A stretch of 64,000 nucleotides of DNA, from contig NC_011060.1 in the NCBI RefSeq assembly GCF_000020645.1, positions 2,928,501-2,992,500 of the forward strand. The letters are read 5' to 3'. The position numbers and the translations under genes were made by a program. Positions 35,220 through 45,786 of this stretch are shown here, piece after piece; position 1 is the first letter of the stretch; every line of letters begins with the position of its first letter. Origin of the DNA: Pelodictyon phaeoclathratiforme BU-1. GTDB taxonomy: Bacteria; Bacteroidota; Chlorobiia; Chlorobiales; Chlorobiaceae. The notes under the pieces were generated by a model. It saw nothing but the letters and a program-made list of their open reading frames with translations. It searched no databases and was not told where the DNA came from.

Positions 35220-36878
35220 ATGAAAGAATTTTTTCGTCCGGTCATCAGCAATGCGCTCCATTCGGCAGGCATTACGACCGACAAACAAATCATTATTGAA
35301 CAGCCCGCAGATAAAAAGTTTGGTGACTTTTCAACCAACATCGCCTTGCTTGCGGCCAAAGAGTGCAGGAGAAATCCCCGTGAACTGGCTCAGACTATTA
35401 TAGAGCACCTGAGTTTTCCGCCTGATACCATTGCGAAAATTGAGGTGGCGGGAGCGGGCTTTATCAACTTTTATCTGACGCCGCTCTTTATCATGCAATC
35501 GGTTGAGCAGGTGCTGCTTGACGGGGATGAGTATGGAAAAGGGGAGTCTGGCAAGGGAGAGAAGGCTATCGTGGAATATGTCAGCGCCAATCCGACCGGG
35601 CCGCTGACCATAGGACGTGGCCGGGGCGGGGTGCTTGGAGACTGCATCGCCAACCTCTTTGCAACACAGGGTTACGCGGTTACCCGTGAATACTATTTCA
35701 ATGATGCCGGACGGCAGATGCAGATTCTGGGTGAATCCGTGCGGTTCCGCTATCTGGAGCGCTGCGGTGAAACGATAGAGTTCCCTGCAACCCATTATCA
35801 GGGAGAGTACATCGGGGAGATTGCCGAAGAGCTGTTCAACGATCATGGAACGGCACTTGCCGATAGTACGGATGTGCAGATATTCAAAAAAAGAGCGGAA
35901 GAGATCATTTTTGCATCAATACGCAAGACCCTTGAACGCCTCGGCATACGGCACGACTCATTTTTCAATGAGCATACTCTTTACACGCCGGACGCAGGGG
36001 GAGTGACCGGGAACCAGAGAGTGATTGATGCTCTCAGGGAAAAAGAGTTCATTGCCGAATATGATGGCGCAACCTGGTTTTTGACAACAAAGCTTGGCCA
36101 GGAAAAGGACAAGGTGCTGATCAAGTCTTCAGGCGAACCGAGCTATAGGCTGCCGGATATTGCCTACCATATCACCAAGTATGAGCGGGGCTTCGGCATG
36201 ATTGTCAATGTTTTTGGCGCTGATCATATCGATGAGTACCCTGACGTGCTTGAGGCTCTGAAGATTCTTGGTTACGATACCCGGCACATCAAGATTGCCA
36301 TTAACCAGTTTGTGACAACAACGGTTGACGGACAAACGCTTAAAATGTCGACAAGAAAAGGCAATGCCGATCTGCTTGACGATCTGATTGACGATGTCGG
36401 AGCAGATGCTACCCGCCTCTTTTTTATCATGCGCAGCAAGGATTCGCACCTGAACTTCGACGTTGAGCTGGCAAAAAAACAGTCCAAGGATAATCCGGTC
36501 TTCTATCTGCAGTATGCCCATGCCCGAATCTGCAGCCTGTTGCGTATGGCTCAACAGGAGATTGGATTTGATGCCACTTCCAGCCCGGAGCTGCACCTGC
36601 TGCAACGGCTTACCTCTCCGGCAGAGCTTCAGCTTGGATCTGCCTTGCTTGATTATCCGGATATGATAAAAACAAGCCTGCGCCTGCTTGAACCTCAGAA
36701 AATGGTTGAATACCTGCACTCCCTGGCGGAATGTTTTCACCGTTTCTACCAGGAGTGCCCCATCCTCAAGGCGGAACCGGATATTGCGAGGGCAAGACTC
36801 TTTCTTTCAGTGGCAACACGACAGGTTTTGCGCAACGGATTCAGGATTCTCGGGGTTTCGGCTCCGGAATCGATGTAG
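35220..36878 (+). CDS. argS: Arginyl-tRNA synthetase with atypical HIGH motif
   Basis: A synthetase of 552 aa with the N-terminal Add1 domain, the catalytic core, and the DALR anticodon-binding domain at the C-terminus. The signature is [19 protein letters not shown], so the expected H-x-G-H is T-I-G-R. The second signature is [18 protein letters not shown], in line with the family. It aminoacylates tRNA-Arg in the cytosol. Its last 38 bp overlap the 3' end of the convergent nadD gene. Confidence 0.95.
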
Positions 36879-37485
36879 CATGATGCTCCTCCCCGGCGTA
36901 GAGCCCATACTCCATGATGTAGCGATGCACTGAGGGGGGAACGAGAGTGGAGATGGAGCGTCCGCTGGCAACAACACTCCTGACAAGCGTTGAGGAGATA
37001 TCGCAGGCGAAATTGACAAAGCTGATACACGCTTCACACGGGATGATTTCAGGTCGCGGTGTGCTCTCTGATTGTGTTGACACTCTTCTGAAAACCACCA
37101 CATCAGAGAGGGAACAAAACGTTTCTGACTCTTTCCACTTTGAAAATTCCCTGAAACTGTCCTCCCCGACAAGCAGCGTCAGCTTGTCGGCAGGGTAGAG
37201 AGTACGAAGATAGCGCAGGAGATCAACGGTATAGGATGGCTGCTTTTTTTCAAGCTCCCATCCGCTGACCTCACTGAAAGCGCCGGTCAGATTGATTTCC
37301 TGAGTGAGAAGCTCAGCCATGCGCATCCTGTGCACATCGGCTCTCCCACTTTCCGGCTTGAAGGGGTTATTTGAAACAGAAACAATGAGTTTATCAATAC
37401 CAAGAAGCTCTCTGGCGAAAAGGCAGAGAGCCAGGTGACCATTGTGCGGCGGATCAAAGGTGGCGCCGAAGAGTGCCAGATGCAC
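36841..37485 (-). CDS. nadD: Nicotinate-nucleotide adenylyltransferase
   Basis: A nucleotidyltransferase of 214 aa with [16 protein letters not shown] (the HxGH motif), [23 protein letters not shown] and [13 protein letters not shown] near the C-terminus, the SxxxR phosphate motif. It forms nicotinic acid adenine dinucleotide in NAD synthesis. It follows the BamD-like lipoprotein gene by 15 nt and overlaps argS by 38 bp at the opposite end. Confidence 0.94.
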   Translation of the reverse strand: MHLALFGATFDPPHNGHLALCLFARELLGIDKLIVSVSNNPFKPESGRADVHRMRMAELLTQEINLTGAFSEVSGWELEKKQPSYTVDLLRYLRTLYPADKLTLLVGEDSFREFSKWKESETFCSLSDVVVFRRVSTQSESTPRPEIIPCEACISFVNFACDISSTLVRSVVASGRSISTLVPPSVHRYIMEYGLYAGEEHHATSIPEPKPRES

Positions 37486-37500
37486 AGAGCTATCCTCTGA

Positions 37501-38397
37501 TCAGCTTTTAGTGTTTTGCTTGATTTTATCCCTGTTATCCTCCATATCCTTCTGCTTATCAGGGAAATTCTGCAGGTACTGATCAAGTGCCTGGCTGGCA
37601 TCAAACCATTTTTTTCGCTTCATCAAGACATCAATCTTTCCTTCCCAGGCTGGCTTGATATAGACGGTATCCGGATAACGCTTGATGAGTTCGTCATAAA
37701 AAATACCTGCCGCTTTATACTTTTTAAGCTGAACATACTGGCGAGCAATAAAAAAAGTGTTCTTTGCCAGTTTTTCTCTCAGCACAGGAATTGCCTTTTC
37801 TGCATACCGCAAAGTATCAATCCGGGCAAATTGAGTGGTTGCCGTTGCATAGCTCTGCTTATAGGAGGCATTATCCGGATTGATTTTCAGCAGCTCACGG
37901 TATGTTGTGACATCGCTGGCAATCTTCGAGGAATCAACCATCGGATAGAGATCGAGATAGGTTGCAAACTGCGTGATGGCTTTCGCGGTATGTTCCTGAT
38001 CGAGTTCAAAATGCGGAGAGAGCTGTTCATAGGATTTGGCAAGCATAAACTGGGCTGTTCTTGCATAGGGTGTTGAGGATATTTGCTGCTGCAACTTGGT
38101 AAACATTTCAGCAGCAAGCAGATACTGTCCGGAATGGTAATAGGATTGGGCCAGAAGAAAGAGCACATCATCCTCAAGCGCTGTTGCCCTGGAGGTAAAC
38201 AGCAGCGATTCAAGCCCGAGAGCGGCTCCCTGATAATCTCTTTTATCGTACATCTTCACCGCTTTGCCATAGGCTTCGTTAACGCGAGTGGTTGCTGAGA
38301 TCTTTGCCGGTTTTGAGGATGAACAACCGGAACTCATCAGTAACCCTGTCGCCAAAAGCATCAGCGCTGAACGTGAAATAAATCTGTTAACCGACAT
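37501..38397 (-). CDS. bamD: BamD-like outer-membrane assembly lipoprotein
   Basis: A lipoprotein of 298 aa: signal MSVNRFISRSALMLLATGLL, then lipobox SSGC at about residue 25. TPR-like helices follow, with motifs such as YDKRDYQGAALGLESLLF, AQSYYHSGQYLLAAEMFTKL and ELIKRYPDTVYIKPAWEG. This matches BamD/YfiO, the partner of BamA in beta-barrel insertion; family members are about 240-300 aa. It precedes nadD in the same operon. Confidence 0.85.
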   Translation of the reverse strand: MSVNRFISRSALMLLATGLLMSSGCSSSKPAKISATTRVNEAYGKAVKMYDKRDYQGAALGLESLLFTSRATALEDDVLFLLAQSYYHSGQYLLAAEMFTKLQQQISSTPYARTAQFMLAKSYEQLSPHFELDQEHTAKAITQFATYLDLYPMVDSSKIASDVTTYRELLKINPDNASYKQSYATATTQFARIDTLRYAEKAIPVLREKLAKNTFFIARQYVQLKKYKAAGIFYDELIKRYPDTVYIKPAWEGKIDVLMKRKKWFDASQALDQYLQNFPDKQKDMEDNRDKIKQNTKS

Positions 38398-38615
38398 AGA
38401 ATAACTCCATAATCCTTTTTATAGAAAAGCGAAAACGTATAATACGAAACTGCGCAAAAAGAAACAGCACTTGATGAGCAATTACAGGGCGATTTTCAAG
38501 AGCGGCTATTTCGGCTCTCCTGGAGGAAAACCGCTCTCCTCTGCACAGAAACAGAATGGAGGCAGGGAGATAATAACAGTTCACGATAAAAGAAACGGCT
38601 GGAGAAAAGTTCTTG

Positions 38616-38688
38616 TGGAGCTTAGGGGAGTCGAACCCCTGACCTTCTCATTGCGAACGAGACGCTCTACCAACTGAGCTAAAGCCCC
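38616..38688 (-). tRNA. tRNA-Ala (anticodon CGC)
   Basis: The 73-nt cloverleaf on the minus strand has acceptor GGGGCTT/AAGCTCC, D-arm GCTC AGTTGGTA GAGC, anticodon stem TCTCG/TGAGA with loop TTCGCAA (CGC) and T-arm AGGGG TTCGACT CCCCT. The discriminator is A. The 3' CCA is not encoded. Confidence 0.95.
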
Positions 38689-38714
38689 GAATCCAGGAAT
38701 ATTCGATCTTCGTC

Positions 38715-38746
38715 TAAAAAAAATAGCCTGCACATGCAGGCTATTG
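38715..38746 (-). terminator. Strong intrinsic terminator after the atp operon
   Basis: AATAGCCTGCA and TGCAGGCTATT form a perfect 11-bp stem with a 2-nt loop, followed on the minus strand by eight T residues. It lies 44 bp beyond the atpH stop and just before the tRNA gene. Confidence 0.9.
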
Positions 38747-38789
38747 ACTGTTGATCTTTTCAGTCAACACTGCCGCTCGCCCGCCTGTT

Positions 38790-39326
38790 TCAGGAAACAA
38801 GACTCTTGCGAAGCATTTGCAGTTGATGACTGATACTGCCATCATAGATGGTGTCGCCAATTTTAACAGCAACCCCGCCAATAAACTGCTCGTTGATAGC
38901 CATCCTCGGACGTATTTCCTTGCCGGTGAAGGCCGCAAGCTTCGTAACAAGTTCTGCGGTCTGCTCATCAGAAAGGGCCGTGGCGCTGGTTATATCGACA
39001 TTGATCACCCCTCTCTTTTCATCAAGAAGAATCTGAAACTCATCAATAATTTCAGGCAGGAGCCCGGCACGTTTCTTGTGGGCAACAAGCCTTAAAAAAA
39101 GAAACATTTTTTCCCCGACAGAGTCCTTGAAGATCTCTTCAAGGATATGAATTTTCCTGTCTCCTTTGACGAGAGGGCTGCGCAACGCATAGACAAGATC
39201 ACGGGAGTGTTCAAGAACCTCCTTGATCACGTGCAACTCATCAACAATCTGATTGAGAAAATTACCCTCTTCAGCGGCTGAGAGGAGAGCGGAGGCATAT
39301 CGACGGCTTGCAATGAGAGTTGACAT
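38790..39326 (-). CDS. atpH: F1F0 ATP synthase delta subunit
   Basis: A protein of 178 aa starting MSTLIASRRYASALLSAAEE, the N-terminal helical domain of OSCP/delta. GVINVDITSATALSDEQ and GKEIRPRMAINEQFIGG match the C-terminal domain that links the b stalk to alpha. It is the last gene of the operon here; the alpha, beta, gamma and epsilon genes are not in this window. Confidence 0.93.
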   Translation of the reverse strand: MSTLIASRRYASALLSAAEEGNFLNQIVDELHVIKEVLEHSRDLVYALRSPLVKGDRKIHILEEIFKDSVGEKMFLFLRLVAHKKRAGLLPEIIDEFQILLDEKRGVINVDITSATALSDEQTAELVTKLAAFTGKEIRPRMAINEQFIGGVAVKIGDTIYDGSISHQLQMLRKSLVS

Positions 39327-39342
39327 GACGATGAGTCGGTTT

Positions 39343-39876
39343 TCAGTTACGTTTTGTTGAAAGATCCTGAATCATGCTGTCAACGATCTTTTTCTGCATG
39401 TCGGCATCAAGAGTTGTTTTGATAATCTTTTCAGCTCCCTTAACAGCAAGATCAGCCACCTCGTTTCTCAGCACATCAAGCGCACGGCGTTTTTCCTGTT
39501 CAATTTCATCTTTCGCCGTTGCAATCATTTTTTTCGCTTCTGACTGAGCCTTTTCAGTGATATCGGCGCGAAGCTTATCGGCATAATCCTTTCCTTCACG
39601 GATGATTTTATCTGATTCAGCATCGGCTTTTGCCAGAAGTTCCCTGTTTTTGCGCAAAATAGCCTCTGACTCCTCCTTGGCGCTGTGCGCACGATCAATA
39701 GAGGACTGAATTCCCTTTTCTCTCTCTTCCAGAGCGCCGATAATCGGGCCCCAGGCAATCTTCTTCAGAATAAGCAGTACAATCACAAATGTGATCGCGG
39801 TCCAGAAAATAAGACCGGGATTCGGACTCAGAAGACTACCGGCAAGAAGTATAATTCCCGACGTAAGCATGAACAA
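39343..39876 (-). CDS. atpF: F1F0 ATP synthase b subunit
   Basis: A protein of 177 aa with one N-terminal transmembrane helix ([21 protein letters not shown]) and then a long charged coiled coil ([20 protein letters not shown] onward). It forms the peripheral stalk connecting F0 to delta. Only one b-type gene is present. It is 16 nt upstream of atpH. Confidence 0.94.
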   Translation of the reverse strand: MFMLTSGIILLAGSLLSPNPGLIFWTAITFVIVLLILKKIAWGPIIGALEEREKGIQSSIDRAHSAKEESEAILRKNRELLAKADAESDKIIREGKDYADKLRADITEKAQSEAKKMIATAKDEIEQEKRRALDVLRNEVADLAVKGAEKIIKTTLDADMQKKIVDSMIQDLSTKRN

Positions 39877-39972
39877 TGTTTCCTTTAACGGGTTAATAAA
39901 ACCCGGTTGCAGTCTGAAAAGAGCAGCCGCAACCGGGATATCTTCTGTAACGAACCTGCAGGCAGTTCACTC

Positions 39973-40194
39973 TTACTTAAGAGCAAGAAGCACACAGATA
40001 ACTTCACCGAACAGGGCAACACCTTCGATAAGAGCTGCTGCAATAATCATGGTCGTACGGATATCAGCCGTTGCTTCAGGCTGACGGGCGACGCCTTCTG
40101 CAGCAGAAGCTGCTACATTACCAATACCAAGACCAGCGCCGATTACAGCAAGACCAGCACCTATACCAGCTCCAAGAAAACCCAAACCTTCCAT
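39973..40194 (-). CDS. atpE: F1F0 ATP synthase c subunit
   Basis: A proteolipid of 73 aa. The first helix is glycine-rich (GAGIGAGLAVIGAGLGIG), the loop has ARQPE, and the second helix carries Glu57 in AAALIEGVALFGE. The residue after Glu57 is Gly rather than the Ser/Thr seen in sodium-binding rings, which favours proton coupling. It lies between atpB and atpF. Confidence 0.96.
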   Translation of the reverse strand: MEGLGFLGAGIGAGLAVIGAGLGIGNVAASAAEGVARQPEATADIRTTMIIAAALIEGVALFGEVICVLLALK

Positions 40195-40313
40195 CTTGTA
40201 ATTACCCCCGTTTATTTGTTGTAAGTTTTTTGCTAAAAAGAATTAGCAGTGTTAAAACCAGTTAATGAAACGCATAAAAATAACAGTTCTTCCTCAACAA
40301 TCCTGAGCTTTTT

Positions 40314-41336
40314 TCAATGGTGAGCAACCCCTGCCTCATGCTCCTCATGTCCTTCGTGTGCCGAAGCAAGACCAATAAAGAGCGACGAGAGCATCGTAAA
40401 GATAAACGCCTGAAGGAAAGCAACAAACAGCTCAAGCAGGTAGATAAAAATTGAGAACGGAACCGACATGACAACAGCCACGATATAGCTCTGCAGAATA
40501 AAGCTGATAAAAATCAGACTGAGAATCACAATATGGCCAGCAGTCATATTAGCAAACAACCGGATGGTCAGTGCAACAGGCTTGGTAAATAACCCGATAA
40601 ACTCAATCGGAATCATGATAATCCAGAGCGCCGGGTGAGTTCCGCCTGTCAGATGAGCCAGATAGCCTTTGATGCCATGCGCTTTCAGTGCCGCAACCTG
40701 TGTTATAAAGAAGGTAAACGTAGCAAGAGTAAGCGTGACATTGATGTTGCCAGTCGCCGTTGCTCCATAGGGAACAAGGCCGAGAAGATTACATAACAGG
40801 ACAAAAAAGAAGACGGTAAGGAGATAGTTAAGGTACTTTTCATACCCGACACCAATATTTGCCTTGGCGACGTCTATACGGATGAACTCAACCAGCGCTT
40901 CCATGGCGTTGACCAACCCCGTTGGCGCCTGACGAGCCGTCATCTTCTTGTATTTGCTGCCGACCAGGGAAAAGAGAATCAACAAAATTGCCGATACCAC
41001 CCAGAGCATAACAACGTGCTTGGTAATTGAAATATCAACACCTGCGATTGGGGGGATTTTAGGGAGATGAACCTCACCAAAGGGCTCAAAAGAGAAGACG
41101 TCATTATCAAGGATATGATGCATGATAACATCGCCCGCCTTTTCCTCTCCATGGGCGTGAGCTGCAACTGCAGCCTCAGCGGTCGGGGCTGATACCGAAG
41201 CCACAGAGTCGTGAGGAGGAGTGGACGCCTGTTCAGTCAGAGCAAATGCGGGGCCGTTCGCATTCAGCAGAAGAGGTACAAGGAGTGCTATTACCTTGAG
41301 AAAAGCTTTGGCCTGTATGACATTTACCCGTTTCAT
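40314..41336 (-). CDS. atpB: F1F0 ATP synthase a subunit with N-terminal leader
   Basis: A protein of 340 aa, long for subunit a (about 240-280 in many bacteria). The extra N-terminus has a signal-like segment ([20 protein letters not shown]) and a polar His/Ala-rich stretch. The core has [12 protein letters not shown] and the essential arginine in [14 protein letters not shown]. The C-terminus is histidine-rich ([14 protein letters not shown]). It starts 4 nt inside the upstream small membrane-protein gene (ATGA overlap). Confidence 0.95.
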   Translation of the reverse strand: MKRVNVIQAKAFLKVIALLVPLLLNANGPAFALTEQASTPPHDSVASVSAPTAEAAVAAHAHGEEKAGDVIMHHILDNDVFSFEPFGEVHLPKIPPIAGVDISITKHVVMLWVVSAILLILFSLVGSKYKKMTARQAPTGLVNAMEALVEFIRIDVAKANIGVGYEKYLNYLLTVFFFVLLCNLLGLVPYGATATGNINVTLTLATFTFFITQVAALKAHGIKGYLAHLTGGTHPALWIIMIPIEFIGLFTKPVALTIRLFANMTAGHIVILSLIFISFILQSYIVAVVMSVPFSIFIYLLELFVAFLQAFIFTMLSSLFIGLASAHEGHEEHEAGVAHH

Positions 41337-41719
41337 GCAGTGTTCTTTTTCTGTTTATTTTTCTTTTGATACCCGAGAATTTCAACAATCACATAGATAC
41401 AGTAAAAAGCAAAAAATGAGAGCACAAAGTCGTTGACAACTACCATACTGCGGACAATGACGACTGCAATAAGCAGCATCAGCAACAACATCCGAACAGC
41501 CAACCCACCAAAAACGAACTTGGTGAATACGGCAGACTCCTTGTCAACTGCGTATTCAAAGAGAACATAACCAATAAGCGCATTGGCAACAACCATTATC
41601 CATGCCAGAAACACCGAATGAATATCTACGCTTCCCGGCTCAAGTCCTGTATAAATCACCATCCATAAAGCGACGGACAAAATACATAACTTTACTAAAA
41701 AATCAAACAATGGTTTCAT
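41333..41719 (-). CDS. Small membrane protein of the atp operon (AtpI-like)
   Basis: A protein of 128 aa with four predicted transmembrane helices and a lysine-rich C-terminus ([12 protein letters not shown]). By position, ahead of atpB and coupled to it, it corresponds to AtpI-type proteins that help c-ring assembly or metal import. Sequence similarity to AtpI is too weak to judge by eye, so the role is inferred from position. Confidence 0.75.
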   Translation of the reverse strand: MKPLFDFLVKLCILSVALWMVIYTGLEPGSVDIHSVFLAWIMVVANALIGYVLFEYAVDKESAVFTKFVFGGLAVRMLLLMLLIAVVIVRSMVVVNDFVLSFFAFYCIYVIVEILGYQKKNKQKKNTA

Positions 41720-41765
41720 CTCCCCCTTTCTTTCCTGATTAACAAAAGCATAAACCGTAACTGCT

Positions 41766-42011
41766 CTATTTTTTTTTGTTTGCTGACCGCACGACCTTCA
41801 TGAGCAAAAGTACCATACCAAACATGCCAATTGCAACCCCGGCCAGAAAGAGCAGTGGCGAGGTACCAAACCGGCTGTCGGCCCAATACCCAAGCAACAC
41901 AAAAAACACAAAACTTGCTGCAATCTGCAAGCCAAGGCCCATATAATCTGACAGGGCCCGGGCAGAACGCCCAAACTGCTCGGAAAACCGTTCCTCATCA
42001 GGTGTTTTCAT
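41766..42011 (-). CDS. AtpZ/AtpI-type small membrane protein
   Basis: A protein of 81 aa with two transmembrane helices: MGLGLQIAASFVFFVLLGYW, then ADSRFGTSPLLFLAGVAIGM and FGMVLLLMKVVR. The GLGLQIA and GYWADSRFGTSP motifs are typical of AtpZ/AtpQ-type F0-gene-1 proteins. The frame extends to 42164, but the ATG at 42011 gives the standard N-terminus and has AAGGA upstream. It is the first gene of the atp operon. Confidence 0.85.
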   Translation of the reverse strand: MKTPDEERFSEQFGRSARALSDYMGLGLQIAASFVFFVLLGYWADSRFGTSPLLFLAGVAIGMFGMVLLLMKVVRSANKKK

Positions 42012-42261
42012 TGCCGAGGATCCTTGTTTACATTCAGACTGAAAAGCACGTTGCACACCAGCGAAATCTGATAGCAGTCGCTCTATCTGTCTCATGCCCG
42101 GAAGATACGACTCTTCCGGAAATAATGTACCTTTACCGGAAATTCTTCCTCCAACTGCCGGCAAGAGAGAAGAAATATCCTGTTTTTTTGAAGAAACGCC
42201 ATTGCAAAAAATAGGCGAACACGAATTTCGGTATCAATGATAAAAATTCCGATATAATGTT

Positions 42262-43080
42262 ATGAACCCAAAAACAAGCGTGAGTGCGGCTCAAACAGCC
42301 CTCTCGGAAAAATATATCGTGCCTGAATGCTTCCGTCATTATGACGAACTCATTGCACTGCAGAGCACCAGAAACGGTGGAGTAAGCGAAGGCGCCTATT
42401 GCTCACTGAACGTTGGAAGAAATACCCTGGATGGTGAAGAAAAGGTTCGGGAAAACACCCGGCGCCTCTGCACAGCAGCAGGCATTGACCCTGAAAGAAT
42501 GGTCTTCTCCGATCAGGTGCACGGCACGGAAATACTTTGCGCCGAAAAACCAGGACATTACCGGGGCTATGATGCACTCATTACGGACAAAAAAGAGCTT
42601 TACCTCTGCATCTTTACTGCCGACTGCTACCCTCTGCTCATCTACGACCCGCGCCATAAGGTCACCGGAGCGATTCATGCCGGATGGAGAGGAAGTGCAG
42701 GAAATATTGTCATAAAAACGATTGAAGCGATGCGGATGAACTTCAACTCCCTGCCCGCTGAGTGTGTAGCCTATATCGGCACAGGAATTTCTCCCGGAGC
42801 CTATGAGGTTAGTCGTGAGGTAGCCATGGAGTTTCCTCCGGATAGCCGACAGCGCTCAACACGCTCACAGGATGAGGAAAAATACCTGCTTGATCTGGGC
42901 ATGATCAACTACCGGCAGCTTCTGACATCAGGAATTCCACCCTCGAATATTGAACGCTCAGCGCTATGCTCGGCTGGCGACAGCAACCTGTTTTTTTCCT
43001 ACCGGCGTGATCAGGGAATAACTGGCCGCATGGTCAGCCTTATTGGCGTCAGATTCTCTGAACACGGGCAACACGAATAG
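42262..43080 (+). CDS. pgeF: Multicopper-fold purine nucleoside phosphorylase / YfiH-like
   Basis: A protein of 272 aa from the YfiH/PgeF family. VFSDQVHGTE (first His), FTADCYPLLIYD (Cys), and IHAGWRGSAGNI (second His) are the metal-site motifs, and SAGDSNLFFSYRRDQG is the C-terminal signature. Members act on purine nucleosides or correct misincorporated peptidoglycan residues. It is divergent from the atp operon and converges with the CoA-transferase gene. Confidence 0.9.
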   Translation: MNPKTSVSAAQTALSEKYIVPECFRHYDELIALQSTRNGGVSEGAYCSLNVGRNTLDGEEKVRENTRRLCTAAGIDPERMVFSDQVHGTEILCAEKPGHYRGYDALITDKKELYLCIFTADCYPLLIYDPRHKVTGAIHAGWRGSAGNIVIKTIEAMRMNFNSLPAECVAYIGTGISPGAYEVSREVAMEFPPDSRQRSTRSQDEEKYLLDLGMINYRQLLTSGIPPSNIERSALCSAGDSNLFFSYRRDQGITGRMVSLIGVRFSEHGQHE

Positions 43081-43125
43081 TGGAAACCATAACAGAAAAT
43101 CTTTCGCCCAGGCAAAAACTGATTT

Positions 43126-44418
43126 TTACATAAAGCTCCGGCCGTAAGTACCATAAAGTGCATGAGCTTGACGACAAATCTCCTCTCTGAAATCAGGATG
43201 AGCAATCGTTGCCAATGCTTCGGCTCTCTGGCGGAGATTTTTTCCATGCAGATTCACAATCCCATACTCGGTCACCACATACTGCACATGAGCCCTGGTC
43301 GTTACAACGCCTGCTCCCGGCTTAAGTTGTGGAACAATTCTTGACAGTCCGGCCTTTGTTGTTGACGGCAGGGCAATAATCGGTTTTCCCCCTTCCGAGA
43401 GGGCTGCACCCCGAATAAAGTCCATCTGTCCTCCAAAACCGGAGAAATATTTCTGCCCGATGGAATCACCACAGACCTGACCGGACATATCAATTTCAAG
43501 AGCGCTGTTGATAGCGGTCACCCGGGGGTTTTTCCTTATCTCCCGTGTATCATTAACATAATCGGAGGGAAGCATTTCAACGAGCGGGTTATCATCAACA
43601 AAGTCATAAAGCTTCCGCGTGCCAACAAGAAAGCTTGCGACAATAATCTCTTTGTGGGTTCGTTTTTTGCGACCATTGATCACCCCTTTTTTGACCAGAT
43701 CAATCACCCCGTCAGAAAACATCTCGGAATGAATACCCAAATCCCTGTGACCGGAAAGCGCAGCAAGAACGGCATCCGGAATTGCACCGATACCCATCTG
43801 CAGTGTAGCGCCATCTTCGACAATGGATGCAATATGGCGTCCGATACTGATCTCGGTATCAGTTAACACATGGCGGGGAGTCTCAAGGAGGGCGTCATCC
43901 ACATCAAACAAAGCATGAATCTTGCTGATATGAAGCATTCCTTCGCCATGCGTGCGCGGCATATTCGGATTTACCTGGGCAATAACCACCTTTGCAGCAT
44001 GTACAGCAGCAAGAGCAACGTCAACCGAAACTCCCAGAGAGCAGTAACCATGACGGTCAGGAGGGGAGACATGGACAAGAGCGACATCAAGCGGCAACAC
44101 CTTGTTGTAAAAAAGAGAAGGAATATCGCTCAGAAAAACCGGAATGGAATCCCCATCACCTTCCTGAACCGCCTTACGAACATTCCTGCCCACAAAAAAA
44201 GCATTCAATCTGAAACTATCACGATACTCGGGCTTTACATAGGAAGCATCACCCTCGGTGTGCAGGCTGACAATTTCAACATTTCTCAGCTCATCAGCGC
44301 GCTGCACCATTGCATCAATCAAGCGCTGCGGAGTTGCTGCCGCAGTATGCAAGAAAACCCTGTCCCCCGACTTAATTCTGGCTACCGCATCTTCTGCGGA
44401 AAGCGTACAATAATTCAT
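43126..44418 (-). CDS. Acetyl-CoA hydrolase/transferase family protein
   Basis: A CoA-transferase of 430 aa. ATLQMGIGAIPDAVLAALSG and GIHSEMFSDGVIDL hold the catalytic glutamate; ARAHVQYVVTEYGIVNLHGK is conserved near the C-terminus. It resembles 4-hydroxybutyrate or succinate:acetate CoA transferases. It starts 33 nt after ftsZ ends, so it may be read through from the dcw cluster, but no functional link is evident. Confidence 0.88.
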   Translation of the reverse strand: MNYCTLSAEDAVARIKSGDRVFLHTAAATPQRLIDAMVQRADELRNVEIVSLHTEGDASYVKPEYRDSFRLNAFFVGRNVRKAVQEGDGDSIPVFLSDIPSLFYNKVLPLDVALVHVSPPDRHGYCSLGVSVDVALAAVHAAKVVIAQVNPNMPRTHGEGMLHISKIHALFDVDDALLETPRHVLTDTEISIGRHIASIVEDGATLQMGIGAIPDAVLAALSGHRDLGIHSEMFSDGVIDLVKKGVINGRKKRTHKEIIVASFLVGTRKLYDFVDDNPLVEMLPSDYVNDTREIRKNPRVTAINSALEIDMSGQVCGDSIGQKYFSGFGGQMDFIRGAALSEGGKPIIALPSTTKAGLSRIVPQLKPGAGVVTTRAHVQYVVTEYGIVNLHGKNLRQRAEALATIAHPDFREEICRQAHALYGTYGRSFM

Positions 44419-44451
44419 GAACCCCTTTACATTTGGTTAAAAAAGGCAATA

Positions 44452-45744
44452 TCAGATCCCGTTTTTTTTCCGGCGAAGATATGCTGGAGTATCTGACAAA
44501 CCTTTTTGTATTTTATCTTCATGCTCCCCTCTGCCACTTGGCAGCGACGAGTTATAATCGGCATCGTGCCCGGTATTTTTCCTCCCTGCGACCTCATGAG
44601 GATCATTAATGGACAACTGCCTTCTGATATAGGCCGGAATACGTAAATCTTCTTCCTGACGTTCAGGATGAAGGGAGGCCGTCTGCCGAACCGATGAGGG
44701 CGCCTGGCCAAGCCTGATACCAGGAACAGGTGCAACAAATTGCCGAACAATCGGCACCGTTCCATCGTCCTGCGACTTGCGCTTGAAACCGGTTACAATC
44801 ACGGTAACCCGGATTTCGCCTGATACCTGGGGCTCATCAACGTAGCCGTTGATAATCTTGGCATCACTGCCAACCTGCTCCTCGATATAGTTCATGGCAT
44901 CCGACATGTCCCTCATGGTGACCTCTCCGGTAATATTTACCAGCACACCTTTAGCCCCCTTCACCGAAACACCCTCAAGAAGAGGACTGTTCAGCGCATC
45001 TGATGAGGCTTTCAGCGCACGACGCTCACCTGCAGCAGCAGCAGAACCCATAACCGCATCTCCGGCTCCTGCCATAATGCTGCGAACGTCGGCAAAATCG
45101 ACATTGACATGACCATGTCGGGTAATAATATCAGCAATACCCTTCGCCGCCCTGTAGAGGACATCATTCGCCATATTAAAGGCTTCCGTGGCGCTGACCC
45201 CCTCTTCGGCAATACTGAGGATCTTTTCGTTTTCAACAAGAATAAGGGTATCGATATATTTGCGCAGTTCGACAATGCCTCCATCAGCAATCTTCGCCTT
45301 GACCTGACCTTCAAAGTTAAAGGGTCTGGTCACGACACCAATGGTAAGAATACCCATATTCCTTGCAATAGAGGCAATTACCGGAGCCGCACCTGTACCG
45401 GTACCTTTGCCCATTCCGGCAGCAATAAAGACAAGATCGGCTCCCCGAAGCTGAGCGGCAATAATTTCACGATCATCTTCTGCAGCCTGACGCCCCTTTG
45501 CCGGATCGGCTCCAGCACCCAGACCGTTCGTAGCCTTCTTGCCAATCTGCACCCTGAGTGGAGCTTTCGAGTTCAGGAGCGCCTGGCGATCAGTGTTGAA
45601 CACGATATACTCCACACCACTGATCTTCCTGTCGATCATATTATTTACCGCATTGCCGCCACAGCCGCCAACGCCGACAATCCTTATGGTAACCCCTTTG
45701 CCCTGGTCACTGTCAAACAGGCCCGGATCAAGCTCAAATGCCAT
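44452..45744 (-). CDS. ftsZ: Cell division GTPase FtsZ
   Basis: A tubulin-like GTPase of 430 aa that forms the Z ring. The N-terminal [16 protein letters not shown] and the tubulin loop [20 protein letters not shown] are present. The C-terminal linker of about 90 residues ends in [13 protein letters not shown], the peptide that binds FtsA. It is the last gene of the dcw cluster, 42 nt after ftsA. Confidence 0.97.
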   Translation of the reverse strand: MAFELDPGLFDSDQGKGVTIRIVGVGGCGGNAVNNMIDRKISGVEYIVFNTDRQALLNSKAPLRVQIGKKATNGLGAGADPAKGRQAAEDDREIIAAQLRGADLVFIAAGMGKGTGTGAAPVIASIARNMGILTIGVVTRPFNFEGQVKAKIADGGIVELRKYIDTLILVENEKILSIAEEGVSATEAFNMANDVLYRAAKGIADIITRHGHVNVDFADVRSIMAGAGDAVMGSAAAAGERRALKASSDALNSPLLEGVSVKGAKGVLVNITGEVTMRDMSDAMNYIEEQVGSDAKIINGYVDEPQVSGEIRVTVIVTGFKRKSQDDGTVPIVRQFVAPVPGIRLGQAPSSVRQTASLHPERQEEDLRIPAYIRRQLSINDPHEVAGRKNTGHDADYNSSLPSGRGEHEDKIQKGLSDTPAYLRRKKNGI

Positions 45745-45786
45745 GCTATCAGTTCTCCCTTTAAAAGGCTCTTATTTGCTCTTTCA

